From JACRLW01 sp050181465 (GTDB taxonomy: Bacteria; Planctomycetota; UBA1135; UBA2386): DNA of 51,017 nucleotides. Location: the NCBI GenBank assembly GCA_050181465.1, contig JBFXDD010000031.1, positions 1 through 51,017 on the forward strand. The letters run 5' to 3'. The notes under the pieces are model-generated. The model saw nothing but the letters and a program-made list of their open reading frames with translations. It was not told the origin of the DNA and did not search any database. Of the stretch, positions 27,356 through 34,175 are shown piece after piece; position 1 is the stretch's first letter; every line of letters begins with the position of its first letter. The position numbers and the translations under genes were made by a program.

Positions 27356-28461
27356 TCGGTTCCGGTTCCACTGGTCTCGCTGGAGCACCCGCGTGGGATG
27401 GTCTCCATGCGTTCGGGTCGGGAGCACTCGTCGTTATCGGGTCGGCTTCAGCCTTCGACCGATTGCGCACCGGGAATCCTGACGATGCGATCGGTTCGGG
27501 TGGGACTCCTGTCACGGAAGCACCAGGTGCAATCACCATTCACGGAACTCTCTCACGATTGCGACCCGGCAGCCCGGGCTTGGTGGACGCAGTCGATGTT
27601 GCGCGGCGCATCGACGACGCGACAGCCGCTCCGCAGGTGAGCAGGTTGACGCTCGACATCGACAGTGACGGAGGAGAGATCTCCGCGGTGACGCTGGTTC
27701 GCAGTGCCCTGGAACGGTTCCGCGCTGCTGGCAAGCAGGTCGAAGCGCAGCTCGGGCGAGAGGCTCTCGGCGGTGCGCTCTGGATCGCTACGACCTGCGA
27801 TTCGGTCTCTGCCGGACCGCAATCGATGGTCGGGGAACTCGTGGTGCGGACCGAGATCCTTCGTTCGACACGTCGCGAGGAAGGGCTCGGAATCGACCGA
27901 ACCCGAATCGAGTCAGGAGTCGCTCCCGAAGCCGATCGATTCGGATTGCGGAGTGTCATCGGGGACATCGCCCGTAGGGTCATGGAGTCCGTCGCCAAGT
28001 CGCGGCCGCGCTTGGACCAGAAGTTGCTCTCCGGGATGGGAGACGGGTTCGTCTACTCCGCGGAGTTTGCGTGGCAAGGTGGGCTCGTCGACACCGTTGC
28101 CTTGCCAGGCAGACAAGCGGCCGGGATTCCTAACGATCCGGGAGCTGCAACACGCCCCGTGGTGTCCCGTGCCGGGGCTCTCGTTTCGATGGGCCACTCC
28201 TCAAGGGCGGATGGCACATCGACAAGGGTTGCCGCGGCGAGAACGCCGAAGAGAGCGATCTCCGCGCTCACTCTCGCGCAGGTCAAGTCGCGCTTGCGTG
28301 GTCACCCGCGCGATGCGCAAGCGTTCGTGTCCAGTGCGGAGGTGCGTGAAGCCACACTTCGCCTGTTGGAGCGTGATCCGAGTGCAAGGAAGGCGTTCCG
28401 AGATCGTGCTGGCCTTCTGGCCTACCTAATGGCGATCGCCGAAGGTCGGACCTGTGTCTGA
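27343..28461 (+). CDS. S49/SppA-like protein lacking the catalytic serine
   Basis: The 372-residue protein has the ClpP/crotonase-like fold of phage S49 head proteases: RLTLDIDSDGGEISAV (residues 101-116), a helix, then EALGGALWIATTCDSVSAGP (140-159) and SMVGELVV. In active S49 enzymes the GG is preceded by Ser (AASGGYW pattern); here the residue is Leu142. The protein is therefore predicted to be an inactive relative. The C-terminal ~90 residues are basic and helical. It follows the coiled-coil gene with overlap, so the two are likely co-translated. Confidence 0.7.
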   Translation: MGKLIGSGSTGLAGAPAWDGLHAFGSGALVVIGSASAFDRLRTGNPDDAIGSGGTPVTEAPGAITIHGTLSRLRPGSPGLVDAVDVARRIDDATAAPQVSRLTLDIDSDGGEISAVTLVRSALERFRAAGKQVEAQLGREALGGALWIATTCDSVSAGPQSMVGELVVRTEILRSTRREEGLGIDRTRIESGVAPEADRFGLRSVIGDIARRVMESVAKSRPRLDQKLLSGMGDGFVYSAEFAWQGGLVDTVALPGRQAAGIPNDPGAATRPVVSRAGALVSMGHSSRADGTSTRVAAARTPKRAISALTLAQVKSRLRGHPRDAQAFVSSAEVREATLRLLERDPSARKAFRDRAGLLAYLMAIAEGRTCV

Positions 28462-28515
28462 GTCCGGTAGTAGCCCTTGGCGAACACTTCGCGACCTCAA
28501 TCAGACCCGAGAGGA

Positions 28516-29775
28516 ATGGACGTGCCTCCTTCGACTCGCGATTCAGTAGAAGCAATCCCGACAGCTCGTTGGGGGCGTGGCGAACGCGATCGGCGACTCA
28601 ATCGGACTCGACCCCCGGCGAGGCGTTACCAAGGCATTGAGCGGGTGTGGAGCGAGCGCTTTCGATGCTGGATGTGGAGAGGTCGGAAGGCATGGATCGT
28701 TGCGGGGGTGCGTGTTCAGCGGACCGGGTCACTGCAGCTTGACCAGCTCGCAGCGCATCGGGACTACCTGGCACTCTGTCAGCTCGCAGCGCCGATGCCC
28801 GCGATTGACCTCGACCTCACCCTCGCCGGCGCGATCGCACGGGTGCGGCGCATGGACGAGGATCGGTCCATCCCCGAGTCCACATTGCGCGGCGTTATCG
28901 ATGCGCACGGCAGGGCGTTGCTTCGGTTCTTCGGGGAGTCTGCCTTGTTGATGGACATCGGCGAGGCCGAAGTGCGGCTGTTTTGCCGGCGCGGATTGGA
29001 AGAGGGACGAAACCCGAACACGATCCGAACCAAGGACCTCCCGTTGCTGCGGCGCTCCGCCGAGGCTGCCGGTTTCGGCGAGCTCGCCGAGACTGTCGCG
29101 CGCGTGCGGAAGGACCTCTCGCGCAGCGCCCTCAAGCGGCGCAAGCCGCAGATGGTCTACTTCTCGCCCGACGAACTCGGGGAGATCTTGCGGCGCATGC
29201 GCGCGCGCCCGGTGATCGATCCACAGGGGCACGCCGTGCGCATCACCGAGGAGACCGCGACCTTCGACGCCGACGTTGTCCAGCTCTTCGCTACGACGGG
29301 GCTGCGCATGCTCGAGCTGTGTCGCATCACCCTGGGCGATGTGCGCGGCCGCGAGATCTACGTGCGCCGGGCGAAGGATCGTTCGCACCCGCGCGCCATC
29401 CCGATCGGGGAGGACCTCGAACCCGTGGTGCAGCGGCTCGCATCCGCCGCCAGCGCGCATATGCGGCATGCAGCGCCGCGCGAGCGAGTGTTGCTGGTGC
29501 CTGGTGGTCCCGATCGCCTACGAGGGACGTTCGAGCGTTGGCAGCGCATCCTCGGCGAACCAAGGCTCAACGGCCGCGCCCTTCGTCATAGCTTCATCAC
29601 AGCCGTGCTCGTCACCGGCGGCACTAGCATGGATGCGATGGCCGCCGCTGGGCACAGCTCACTGTCGACGACCGATCGCTACGTGCACGTCGTGAGCTCC
29701 CGGCCGGCGCAGACAAGGTCCGCCGTCGCCAAGGCGCTTGGCCTCTGCGGTGCGTCCCTGGTGGACGCGACTTGA
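28516..29775 (+). CDS. Tyrosine recombinase 3, paralogue of recombinase 2
   Basis: The 419-residue protein has catalytic Arg264 (TGLRMLEL), Lys287 (RRAKDRSHPR), Arg357 (GRALRHS), His380 (AAGHSS) and Tyr389 (TDRYVHV). As in recombinase 2, HxxR is RxxR (Arg354, Arg357). AKDRSHPR is shared by the two paralogues. The start is uncertain: ATG at 28516, or GTG at 28522, which is better spaced from GAGAGG at 28509-28514; an in-frame TTG lies at 28477. The gene closes the tail/protease block. Confidence 0.88.
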   Translation: MDVPPSTRDSVEAIPTARWGRGERDRRLNRTRPPARRYQGIERVWSERFRCWMWRGRKAWIVAGVRVQRTGSLQLDQLAAHRDYLALCQLAAPMPAIDLDLTLAGAIARVRRMDEDRSIPESTLRGVIDAHGRALLRFFGESALLMDIGEAEVRLFCRRGLEEGRNPNTIRTKDLPLLRRSAEAAGFGELAETVARVRKDLSRSALKRRKPQMVYFSPDELGEILRRMRARPVIDPQGHAVRITEETATFDADVVQLFATTGLRMLELCRITLGDVRGREIYVRRAKDRSHPRAIPIGEDLEPVVQRLASAASAHMRHAAPRERVLLVPGGPDRLRGTFERWQRILGEPRLNGRALRHSFITAVLVTGGTSMDAMAAAGHSSLSTTDRYVHVVSSRPAQTRSAVAKALGLCGASLVDAT

Positions 29776-30026
29776 ATCACGAACTCATGAGGAGGCTCCG
29801 ACCGCTGGACTAGACTGCGTCTTCCGCACGCCAGCCAGTCGGCCGGCACCGCGGTTCGAGACGCCCCCGACCAAGCAGCGGACGAAGTCGGCCCGCTTCG
29901 CTGGCCGCCGCCTGTTCCTGGTGAACTCGATGCTTGATCGGTCAGGCATTGTTGAGAAGAAAGTCGGAAAGTAGCGACTTTCCGTCTTGCCAAAGCAAGG
30001 TCGTTCGGTACGGTGGGGCGCGTCAG
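29776..30026 (+). promoter_or_regulatory. Operator/promoter region of the XRE-ImmA gene
   Basis: The 251-bp gap contains GAAAGTCG (29959-29966) and CGACTTTC (29975-29982), perfect 8-bp arms, overlapping CGGAAAGT (29965-29972) and ACTTTCCG (29977-29984). GAAAGT therefore occurs twice directly and once inverted in 24 bp, 43 bp before the ATG. Overlapping half-sites are typical of phage-repressor operators. The remaining upstream part holds no gene that I can support. Confidence 0.55.
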
Positions 30027-31136
30027 ATGACAGCCGAACAGCAGACCCCCGGCGAGCGGATCCGCGCCGAACTCGCGGCCCGCGGGTGGATCCAGGACGA
30101 CCTGGCCAAGATCCTCGGGCGGCAGCGCACGACCATCGTCGACCTGATCCAAGGTCGCAAGGAACTGACGGCTGACCTCGCGATCGGACTCGCTTCCGCG
30201 TTTGAGGGATCGACCGCTGAGGAGTGGATGGCGCTCGAATCCGCGCGCAAGCTTCGAGCGGCCCGCGACAGCAGCGCCGAAGTCGATCGGCGTCGTCGTC
30301 TGTTTGAGCTGGCACCCGTGAAGGACATGCAGCGCCGCGGATGGATTTCGAAGTCTTCGGATCACACCGCGGTCGAAGCGGAAGTCTGCGCCTTCTTCGG
30401 GATCAACTCGATCGATGAGGAGCCGTCCTTCGCGGCAGCCACGCGGCGACCGAACACCGCCACGCTCACGATGCAGCAGCGCGCGTGGCTGTTTCGAGCC
30501 AAGAGGATCGCGGAGGCGATTTCGGTCACCGCCCCGTTCAACTCTCGCGTGGGCTCCACGCTCACGAAGAAGCTCCGGGAGTTGGCTGCTTTCCCCATCG
30601 AGTCACGCTTCGTGCCTCGGCTGCTGGCGGAGAACGGGATCCGATTCCTCGTAGTCGAAGGACTGCCCGGAGGCTCAATCGACGGCGCAACGTTCTGGCT
30701 CGACGACCACTCCCCCGTGATCGCGATGTCCATGCGGTACGACCGTGCGGACTGGTTTTGGTTCACCCTCTGTCACGAGTGCTCACACGTGCTGAACGGC
30801 GACGCATCGATCGACGATGGCCTCGTTGGCTCTGGCGAACTTGGTGGCGGCACCGAGGCCATGGAGCAACGGGCCAACGCTGAGGCGGCGGCAATGCTGA
30901 TCGAGCCGAGCGAACTCGACTCGTTCATCCGTCGCGTTGGACCTCTCTACTCCAAGCCGAGGATCATCCAGTTCGCCAATCGCATACGCATCCACCCTGG
31001 AATCGTGGTCGGCCAGTTGCAGCACAGGAAGGAAATCAAGCCGACCTACCACAGAGAAATGCTCGTGAAGATTCGCGAGTACGTCGTCAACTCGTCCATC
31101 ACGGACGGTTGGGGGCATTCGCCAGGACTTCTTTAG
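30027..31136 (+). CDS. XRE/HigA-type HTH protein with ImmA/IrrE peptidase domain
   Basis: The 369-residue protein has a HigA-like XRE helix-turn-helix at residues 8-62 (GWIQDDLAKILGRQRTTIVDLI) and a C-terminal ImmA/IrrE zinc peptidase domain with HECSH at 250-254. Such proteins combine repressor and anti-repressor functions in integrative elements, where damage signals trigger cleavage. No HigB toxin gene is next to it. The overlapping palindromes 43-68 bp upstream are its likely operator. A new promoter unit starts here after the recombinase 3 gene. Confidence 0.85.
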   Translation: MTAEQQTPGERIRAELAARGWIQDDLAKILGRQRTTIVDLIQGRKELTADLAIGLASAFEGSTAEEWMALESARKLRAARDSSAEVDRRRRLFELAPVKDMQRRGWISKSSDHTAVEAEVCAFFGINSIDEEPSFAAATRRPNTATLTMQQRAWLFRAKRIAEAISVTAPFNSRVGSTLTKKLRELAAFPIESRFVPRLLAENGIRFLVVEGLPGGSIDGATFWLDDHSPVIAMSMRYDRADWFWFTLCHECSHVLNGDASIDDGLVGSGELGGGTEAMEQRANAEAAAMLIEPSELDSFIRRVGPLYSKPRIIQFANRIRIHPGIVVGQLQHRKEIKPTYHREMLVKIREYVVNSSITDGWGHSPGLL

Positions 31137-31148
31137 AGGACGCACCAA

Positions 31149-31672
31149 TGATCAAGACATCCCTCAGCCGTCAGGAACAGTTACAGAAGATCATCCACGA
31201 GTACCAACAGGCGCACGGCGGCAGCGAGTACGAGATAATCGCCGTGGTCGAGTGGGCGCTCGCGACCAATCGGATCGATCCGCCGAAGCACGACTTAGTA
31301 AAGCTACTCGCGCGTGATTTCAGAAAAGCCGCGAGGAACGAGTACATCACCGACGATCAGGGTCGGGAGGTTCGGAGAAACCACCCACGCCCCGTCGAAG
31401 TTCCGGGAGAGATTCGGCAAAAGTACCTGTGGGACGACATCCGCACCGCGAAGCCGGAGCACATGAGGATGTCCTTCTCCTGGCGCAGAAAAGGCGTCTT
31501 GGCGGACGTGGTTCAGCTGAAGACGGACTTCGACAGCTACAACGACAACAACCGTTTCAAGGTCCAGCTCCTCCCTCTGGACTTCAACTTCAACCAAGAC
31601 TTGGCGGAGTTGGAGCAGTCGACGGAGTACCCGGAGCTGCCGACGAACATCGAGGAAGACTCGAAAATTTGA
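31149..31672 (+). CDS. Unknown protein paired with the XRE-ImmA gene
   Basis: The 174-residue soluble, charged protein starts 12 bp after its neighbour's stop (ATG at 31149, MIKTSLSRQEQLQ). It has no recognised motif; YEIIAVVEWALATNRIDPP and RMSFSWRRKGVLADVVQLKTD are the most structured segments. Proteins of this kind are found beside XRE-ImmA genes on phages and islands, so a substrate, antidote or partner role is possible. It converges with the small basic gene, with 5 bp between stops. Confidence 0.65.
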
Positions 31673-31677
31673 TACGC

Positions 31678-31956
31678 CTACGGGGCCGCGTGACCCCAAC
31701 GCTTCTGCGCAGCCTTCTTCGCGATCTCGGATCGCCGATTCTTGGACAGCTTCTTCGCTCGCGCCTTGCCACCCTTGAGGCCGCCGAGTCGGCCCAGTGC
31801 GACCGCGGCAGGGTTCTTTCCATCGCTTGCCTCGGTAGTGTCCGAGTTCGCCAGCGCGACCTTCGGTGCATCGTCCGTCGCCTCCGCCATGATGGCGGCG
31901 GCGAGGCTGTCAACGTCGTGCAGCTTCTTGCCGCGCTTGCTTGACCGCTTAGGCAT
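31678..31956 (-). CDS. Small basic KGG-type protein
   Basis: The 92-residue protein has a Lys/Arg/Gly-rich C-terminus (ALGRLGGLKGGKARAKKL then RRSEIAKKAAQKRWG), a family common in genomic islands and phages and possibly binding nucleic acid. The N-terminal half is acidic and Ala-rich. It is the only clear minus-strand gene in the element. ATG at 31956 is used; a TTG three codons upstream is possible. Confidence 0.7.
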   Translation of the reverse strand: MPKRSSKRGKKLHDVDSLAAAIMAEATDDAPKVALANSDTTEASDGKNPAAVALGRLGGLKGGKARAKKLSKNRRSEIAKKAAQKRWGHAAP

Positions 31957-32324
31957 GTCCCCCAAAGTAGCACATGCCGCAGAGGAATCCGGCTACCGAC
32001 CCGGGGCAAACTGACCCGCTACCCTTCGACGATGGTCGGCGCTGAATCCCATCGACTCGACATGTCGCGGCGTTCGTGCTCGGCGATCCGCTCGAGGCGC
32101 GGTTCCGGCGGGCGAGGTCGCGGCTGGCACGCGCGGCCGCGCTGGCCAACCAGGGGCCAGCAGGGGGGCGCAATGCCCCCCACAACCCCTCGCAACAGGG
32201 TGTCGGTTCGCCCCCCACTTATCCAGGGGAACAGGGGGGTATACCGACCCCCTTCGACTGCATGGTGGGGGGCAAGAGCACCCACTCGGTGGGGTGGGAT
32301 TTGCCCCTCTACCTAGGAGGTGGA
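31957..32324. other. Gene-poor region with a cluster of strong hairpins
   Basis: From 31957 to 32545 I see no conserved gene. Within 32163-32310 there are at least four stem-loops: GGGGGGC/GCCCCCC (32163-32181, GCAAT loop); GTCGGT-n3-CCCCCC paired with GGGGGG-n3-ACCGAC (32202-32248); a possible pairing of the C-run at 32248-32252 with the G-run at 32267-32272; and CCCAC/GTGGG (32281-32293, TCG loop). Function could be a structured RNA, a single-strand origin, a packaging or recombination site, or terminators. Confidence 0.5.
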
Positions 32325-32558
32325 GTGCCTCCCCAAACCATTCAGGACTCTCCATGGAACCCTCAGTCGGGAGGGTCCTCGCAACTGCGGCAAGTTCGCC
32401 GGTCCGACGCGACCGCGTTCCTGCAGAAACGCAGCCGTGATCATTGGCCGGTCAGCGCACCCCAGGGTCCTTCCGAAGAGGGACCGCATTGGGGTTGCAG
32501 TGGCGGTCGCGATCCCCAGAATTTCGACTCCCGAAAGCCTGATCGATGCCAAGAGTGA
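32314..32558 (+). CDS. Possible leader-type small ORF with strong RBS, upstream of the Nu1-like gene
   Basis: TAGGAGGTG (32314-32322) is an excellent Shine-Dalgarno match, followed by GTG at 32325 opening 77 codons that end in TGA at 32558, 13 bp inside the next gene. The peptide is polar, rich in Ser, Pro, Gln and Arg and looks non-conserved, and it contains the DNA-level repeat box. It could be a translational coupler or a false positive; the feature range starts at the RBS. Confidence 0.25.
32466..32527 (+). repeat. 62-bp direct-repeat box, right copy
   Basis: This shares GGGTCCTTCC, GGGGTTGCAGTGGC (32492-32505) and CCAGAA-n-TTCG with 24305-24366 at exactly the same spacing. It ends 19 bp before the Nu1-like start. 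The two boxes frame 8,161 bp (from core to core). Confidence 0.65.
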
Positions 32559-33130
32559 CGATCGTGAAGACCGCGAAGGAACTCGCCGCAGCTCTGGGAG
32601 TCGACAGGAGCCGCGTCTACCAGATGAGGCGAGAAGGTCTGCCTGAGGAAGAAGGCGGCGGTTGGAACCTTCGAAAGGTCCAGGCTTGGCGTGCCGATCG
32701 GAAGAGGCGGTCGCTCCCGGCAGTGCTCTCGCTCGACCGGAAGCTGTCTCGCATCGATCAACTCCCGGGCGAGCAGGATGGACTCGAATCCGTGGCGATC
32801 GACGACCCTGATTCCGCGGTGCGGGGAGGCTTGCGCCCACTGGCGGTCTCTCTCGCGCGGATCCGCTACTGGCAGGCAGAGGAGCAGAAGCTGCGGACTT
32901 TGAACCTGGCAAGCCGGCTTGCGTCACGGTGTCTCGGAGAGGCTCGTCGGCAGCGAATGCTTGCCGGACTCCGTGCTCTGATCCTCGAGCTGGTCCAACG
33001 CGTCTCGGCTGTCGTCGCCGAAGTTGACGAGCCCTTGGCCGTGCAGAGGATTCTTGAGCGCGCAGTTGAACAAATGCTCGCCGGGATTCAGCTGGCAGGT
33101 GGGGTGCCGTTGGTTCGTGACGGCGAGTAG
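32546..33130 (+). CDS. Nu1-like small-terminase/DNA-packaging HTH protein
   Basis: The 194-residue protein has an N-terminal winged-helix of the phage Nu1 type: TAKELAAALGVDRSRVYQM, then EGLPEEEGGGWNLRKVQAW (residues ~8-50), the characteristic wing and closing helix of small terminase subunits. The remainder is helical (SLARIRYWQAEEQKLRTL, then a C-terminal helical bundle), fitting an oligomerisation domain. Small terminases choose the DNA to be packaged. There is no large terminase in the element. A generic HTH protein is the alternative. Confidence 0.6.
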   Translation: MPRVTIVKTAKELAAALGVDRSRVYQMRREGLPEEEGGGWNLRKVQAWRADRKRRSLPAVLSLDRKLSRIDQLPGEQDGLESVAIDDPDSAVRGGLRPLAVSLARIRYWQAEEQKLRTLNLASRLASRCLGEARRQRMLAGLRALILELVQRVSAVVAEVDEPLAVQRILERAVEQMLAGIQLAGGVPLVRDGE

Positions 33131-33341
33131 CCGGACGAGAATTCTTGCCGCCAGGAGGCTGGCGTCTCGCGTCGGGCGTGAAATTCGTCGCCAGGGTGCG
33201 CGAGCTGGTTGCTTGTGCGGTGGTCGAAAATGCGGGGGAAGTTGCGGGGGAATCTGAAGACTTCTTCCCGCTTTTCCCCCGCGTCCCCCGAGCTTCGTCG
33301 GCAGGCGCATGGCGGAGATCGGCCTGGCAGGCCGATCTCAG
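33131..33341. promoter_or_regulatory. Right-end region with CGGGGGAA motifs and a 25-bp palindrome
   Basis: CGGGGGAA occurs at 33233-33240 and 33245-33252, again 12 bp start to start, with an inverted TTCCCCCG at 33274-33281. GAGATCGGCCTG (33315-33326), a central G and CAGGCCGATCTC (33328-33339) form a perfect 12-bp-arm palindrome ending 2 bp before the att repeat. The 14-mer GGCAGGCCGATCTC (33326-33339) also occurs at the left end. These look like recombination-protein binding sites. No gene is seen here. Confidence 0.55.
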
Positions 33342-33387
33342 AAGGTGACGGCGGGAATCGAACCCGCGTTCACGGATTTGCAATCCG
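33342..33387 (-). repeat. attR: 46-bp direct repeat within the intact tRNA-Cys
   Basis: This is identical to 18293-18338 over 46 bp and ends in the anticodon stem. Past 33388 the tRNA 5' half continues as chromosome, so this end rebuilds a complete tRNA after integration. Confidence 0.93.
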
Positions 33388-33413
33388 TTGCCTAACCACT
33401 TGGCTACGTCACC
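33343..33413 (-). tRNA. tRNA-Cys(GCA)
   Basis: The 71-nt cloverleaf has acceptor arms GGTGACG and CGTCACC with the U73 discriminator typical of tRNA-Cys, anticodon loop TTGCAAA (GCA) on stem CGGA/TCCG, T-loop GTTCGATTC and no encoded CCA. The 3' 45 nt are shared with the left attachment site, showing that this gene is the integration target and was restored by the element. Confidence 0.96.
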
Positions 33414-33938
33414 GGGAACCGAGGCGGGTGGCTCGCACCTGCCGCGGAAGGCGGAGGAGCCTAGGAGTCCGCCGCAGCCACTTCAAGCCGGCAGCGATCC
33501 ATGGTTGCAGCGGAGGTGGCACAATTCGCCCGCGCACCCGACTCTCCGTGACCGTCTGCTGCGATCGGCGCAGATCGCGCCCGTCGGCGTCGCCGCGTCG
33601 GCTCCTCCCTGGCAGAGGAGCTACGGCTACGCTTCGGTCGTCGCCGGCGCAGCTCCTTGCCGGGCATCGACCTGCGCCGATCTCGCGACGACGTTCACGA
33701 ATAGTCCGGGTGCGCCCGGACTCTCCGTGACCGTCTGCTGCGATCGGCGCAGATCGCGCCCGTCGGCGTCGCAGCGTCGGCTCCTCCCTGGCAGCGTAGC
33801 TACGGCTACGCTTCGGTCGTCGCCGACGCAGCTCCTTGCCGGGCATCGACCTGCGCCGATCTCGCGACGACGTTCACGAATAGTCCGGGCTAGGCTGGCG
33901 ACCGCCGGGCGGATCCGTCATCCTCCTCGGCCCCAAAG
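33414..33938. other. Gene-free region downstream of tRNA-Cys, mainly the fold-back repeat
   Basis: No supported gene is present in these 525 bp. Bases 33541-33889 are two copies of a 170-bp element (listed separately). 33414-33540 and 33890-33938 show nothing that I recognise except the likely promoter of the next gene, which could not be placed. Confidence 0.5.
33541..33889. repeat. Tandem pair of ~170-bp imperfect fold-back (MITE/REP-like) repeats
   Basis: Copies at 33541-33710 and 33720-33889 are separated by 9 bp and differ at only about five positions. Each copy is itself imperfectly palindromic: GATCGGCGCAG near the start pairs with CTGCGCCGATC near the end, and the centre of copy 2 has GCGTAG/CTACGC around 33793. 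No ORF of interest lies inside. It resembles a non-autonomous fold-back element that duplicated in place. Confidence 0.7.
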
Positions 33939-34175
33939 ATGGCGACCCAAAAGAAGCAGCTCGAGATCGAGTTCTCTCAGGAGATGGTCAAGCAGCCGCT
34001 GGTCTACCAGCTCAACCGCAAGTTCGATCTGATGATCAACCTGAGGGCCGGCCAATGGACCGAGGAGGGTGGCTACCTTCGGCTCGAGTTGGAAGGGTCC
34101 GCGGAAGAGATCGAACGGGTGATGACCTTCCTCCGCGATCAGGGCGTCGCGATCAAGGAGATCGGAGACGCGTGA
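33939..34175 (+). CDS. NIL (ferredoxin-like/ACT-type) domain protein
   Basis: The 78-residue protein is one domain: KQLEIEFSQEMVKQPLVYQL, LMINLRAGQWTEEGGYLRLELEG and EEIERVMTFLRDQGVAI are the strands and helices of NIL domains, found in sulfur-ferredoxin and ABC methionine transporter proteins. Here it stands alone and may bind a small molecule. Its TGA overlaps the next ATG (TGATG), so it is coupled to the gamma-glutamyltransferase gene. Confidence 0.8.
   Translation: MATQKKQLEIEFSQEMVKQPLVYQLNRKFDLMINLRAGQWTEEGGYLRLELEGSAEEIERVMTFLRDQGVAIKEIGDA

Larger units (their letters stand above)
18293..33387. mobile_element. Integrative element in tRNA-Cys(GCA), about 15.05 kb, phage-satellite-like
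   Basis: The interval is bounded by a 46-bp perfect direct repeat that matches the 3' part of tRNA-Cys. A tyrosine integrase is the first gene inside the left end, transcribed inward, and a Nu1-like gene is the last inside the right end. Nearly all genes point right and many overlap by 4 bp. Contents combine integration/excision (three tyrosine recombinases, AlpA-like protein), a replication-type HTH protein with iteron-like repeats, phage tail (tape measure), an S49-like pseudoprotease, a small-terminase-like protein and a repressor-peptidase. I see no capsid, portal, large terminase, lysis or transfer gene. Confidence 0.9.

Noticed and set aside
29738..30026. HigB-like toxin gene before the XRE-ImmA gene
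   Set aside because: The only ORF (78 codons) has no toxin motif and overlaps the recombinase 3 end and the palindromic operator.
33461..33846. Repeated Arg-rich ORFs in the fold-back repeat
   Set aside because: The peptide repeats are by-products of the duplicated palindromic DNA and have no RBS or conserved motif.
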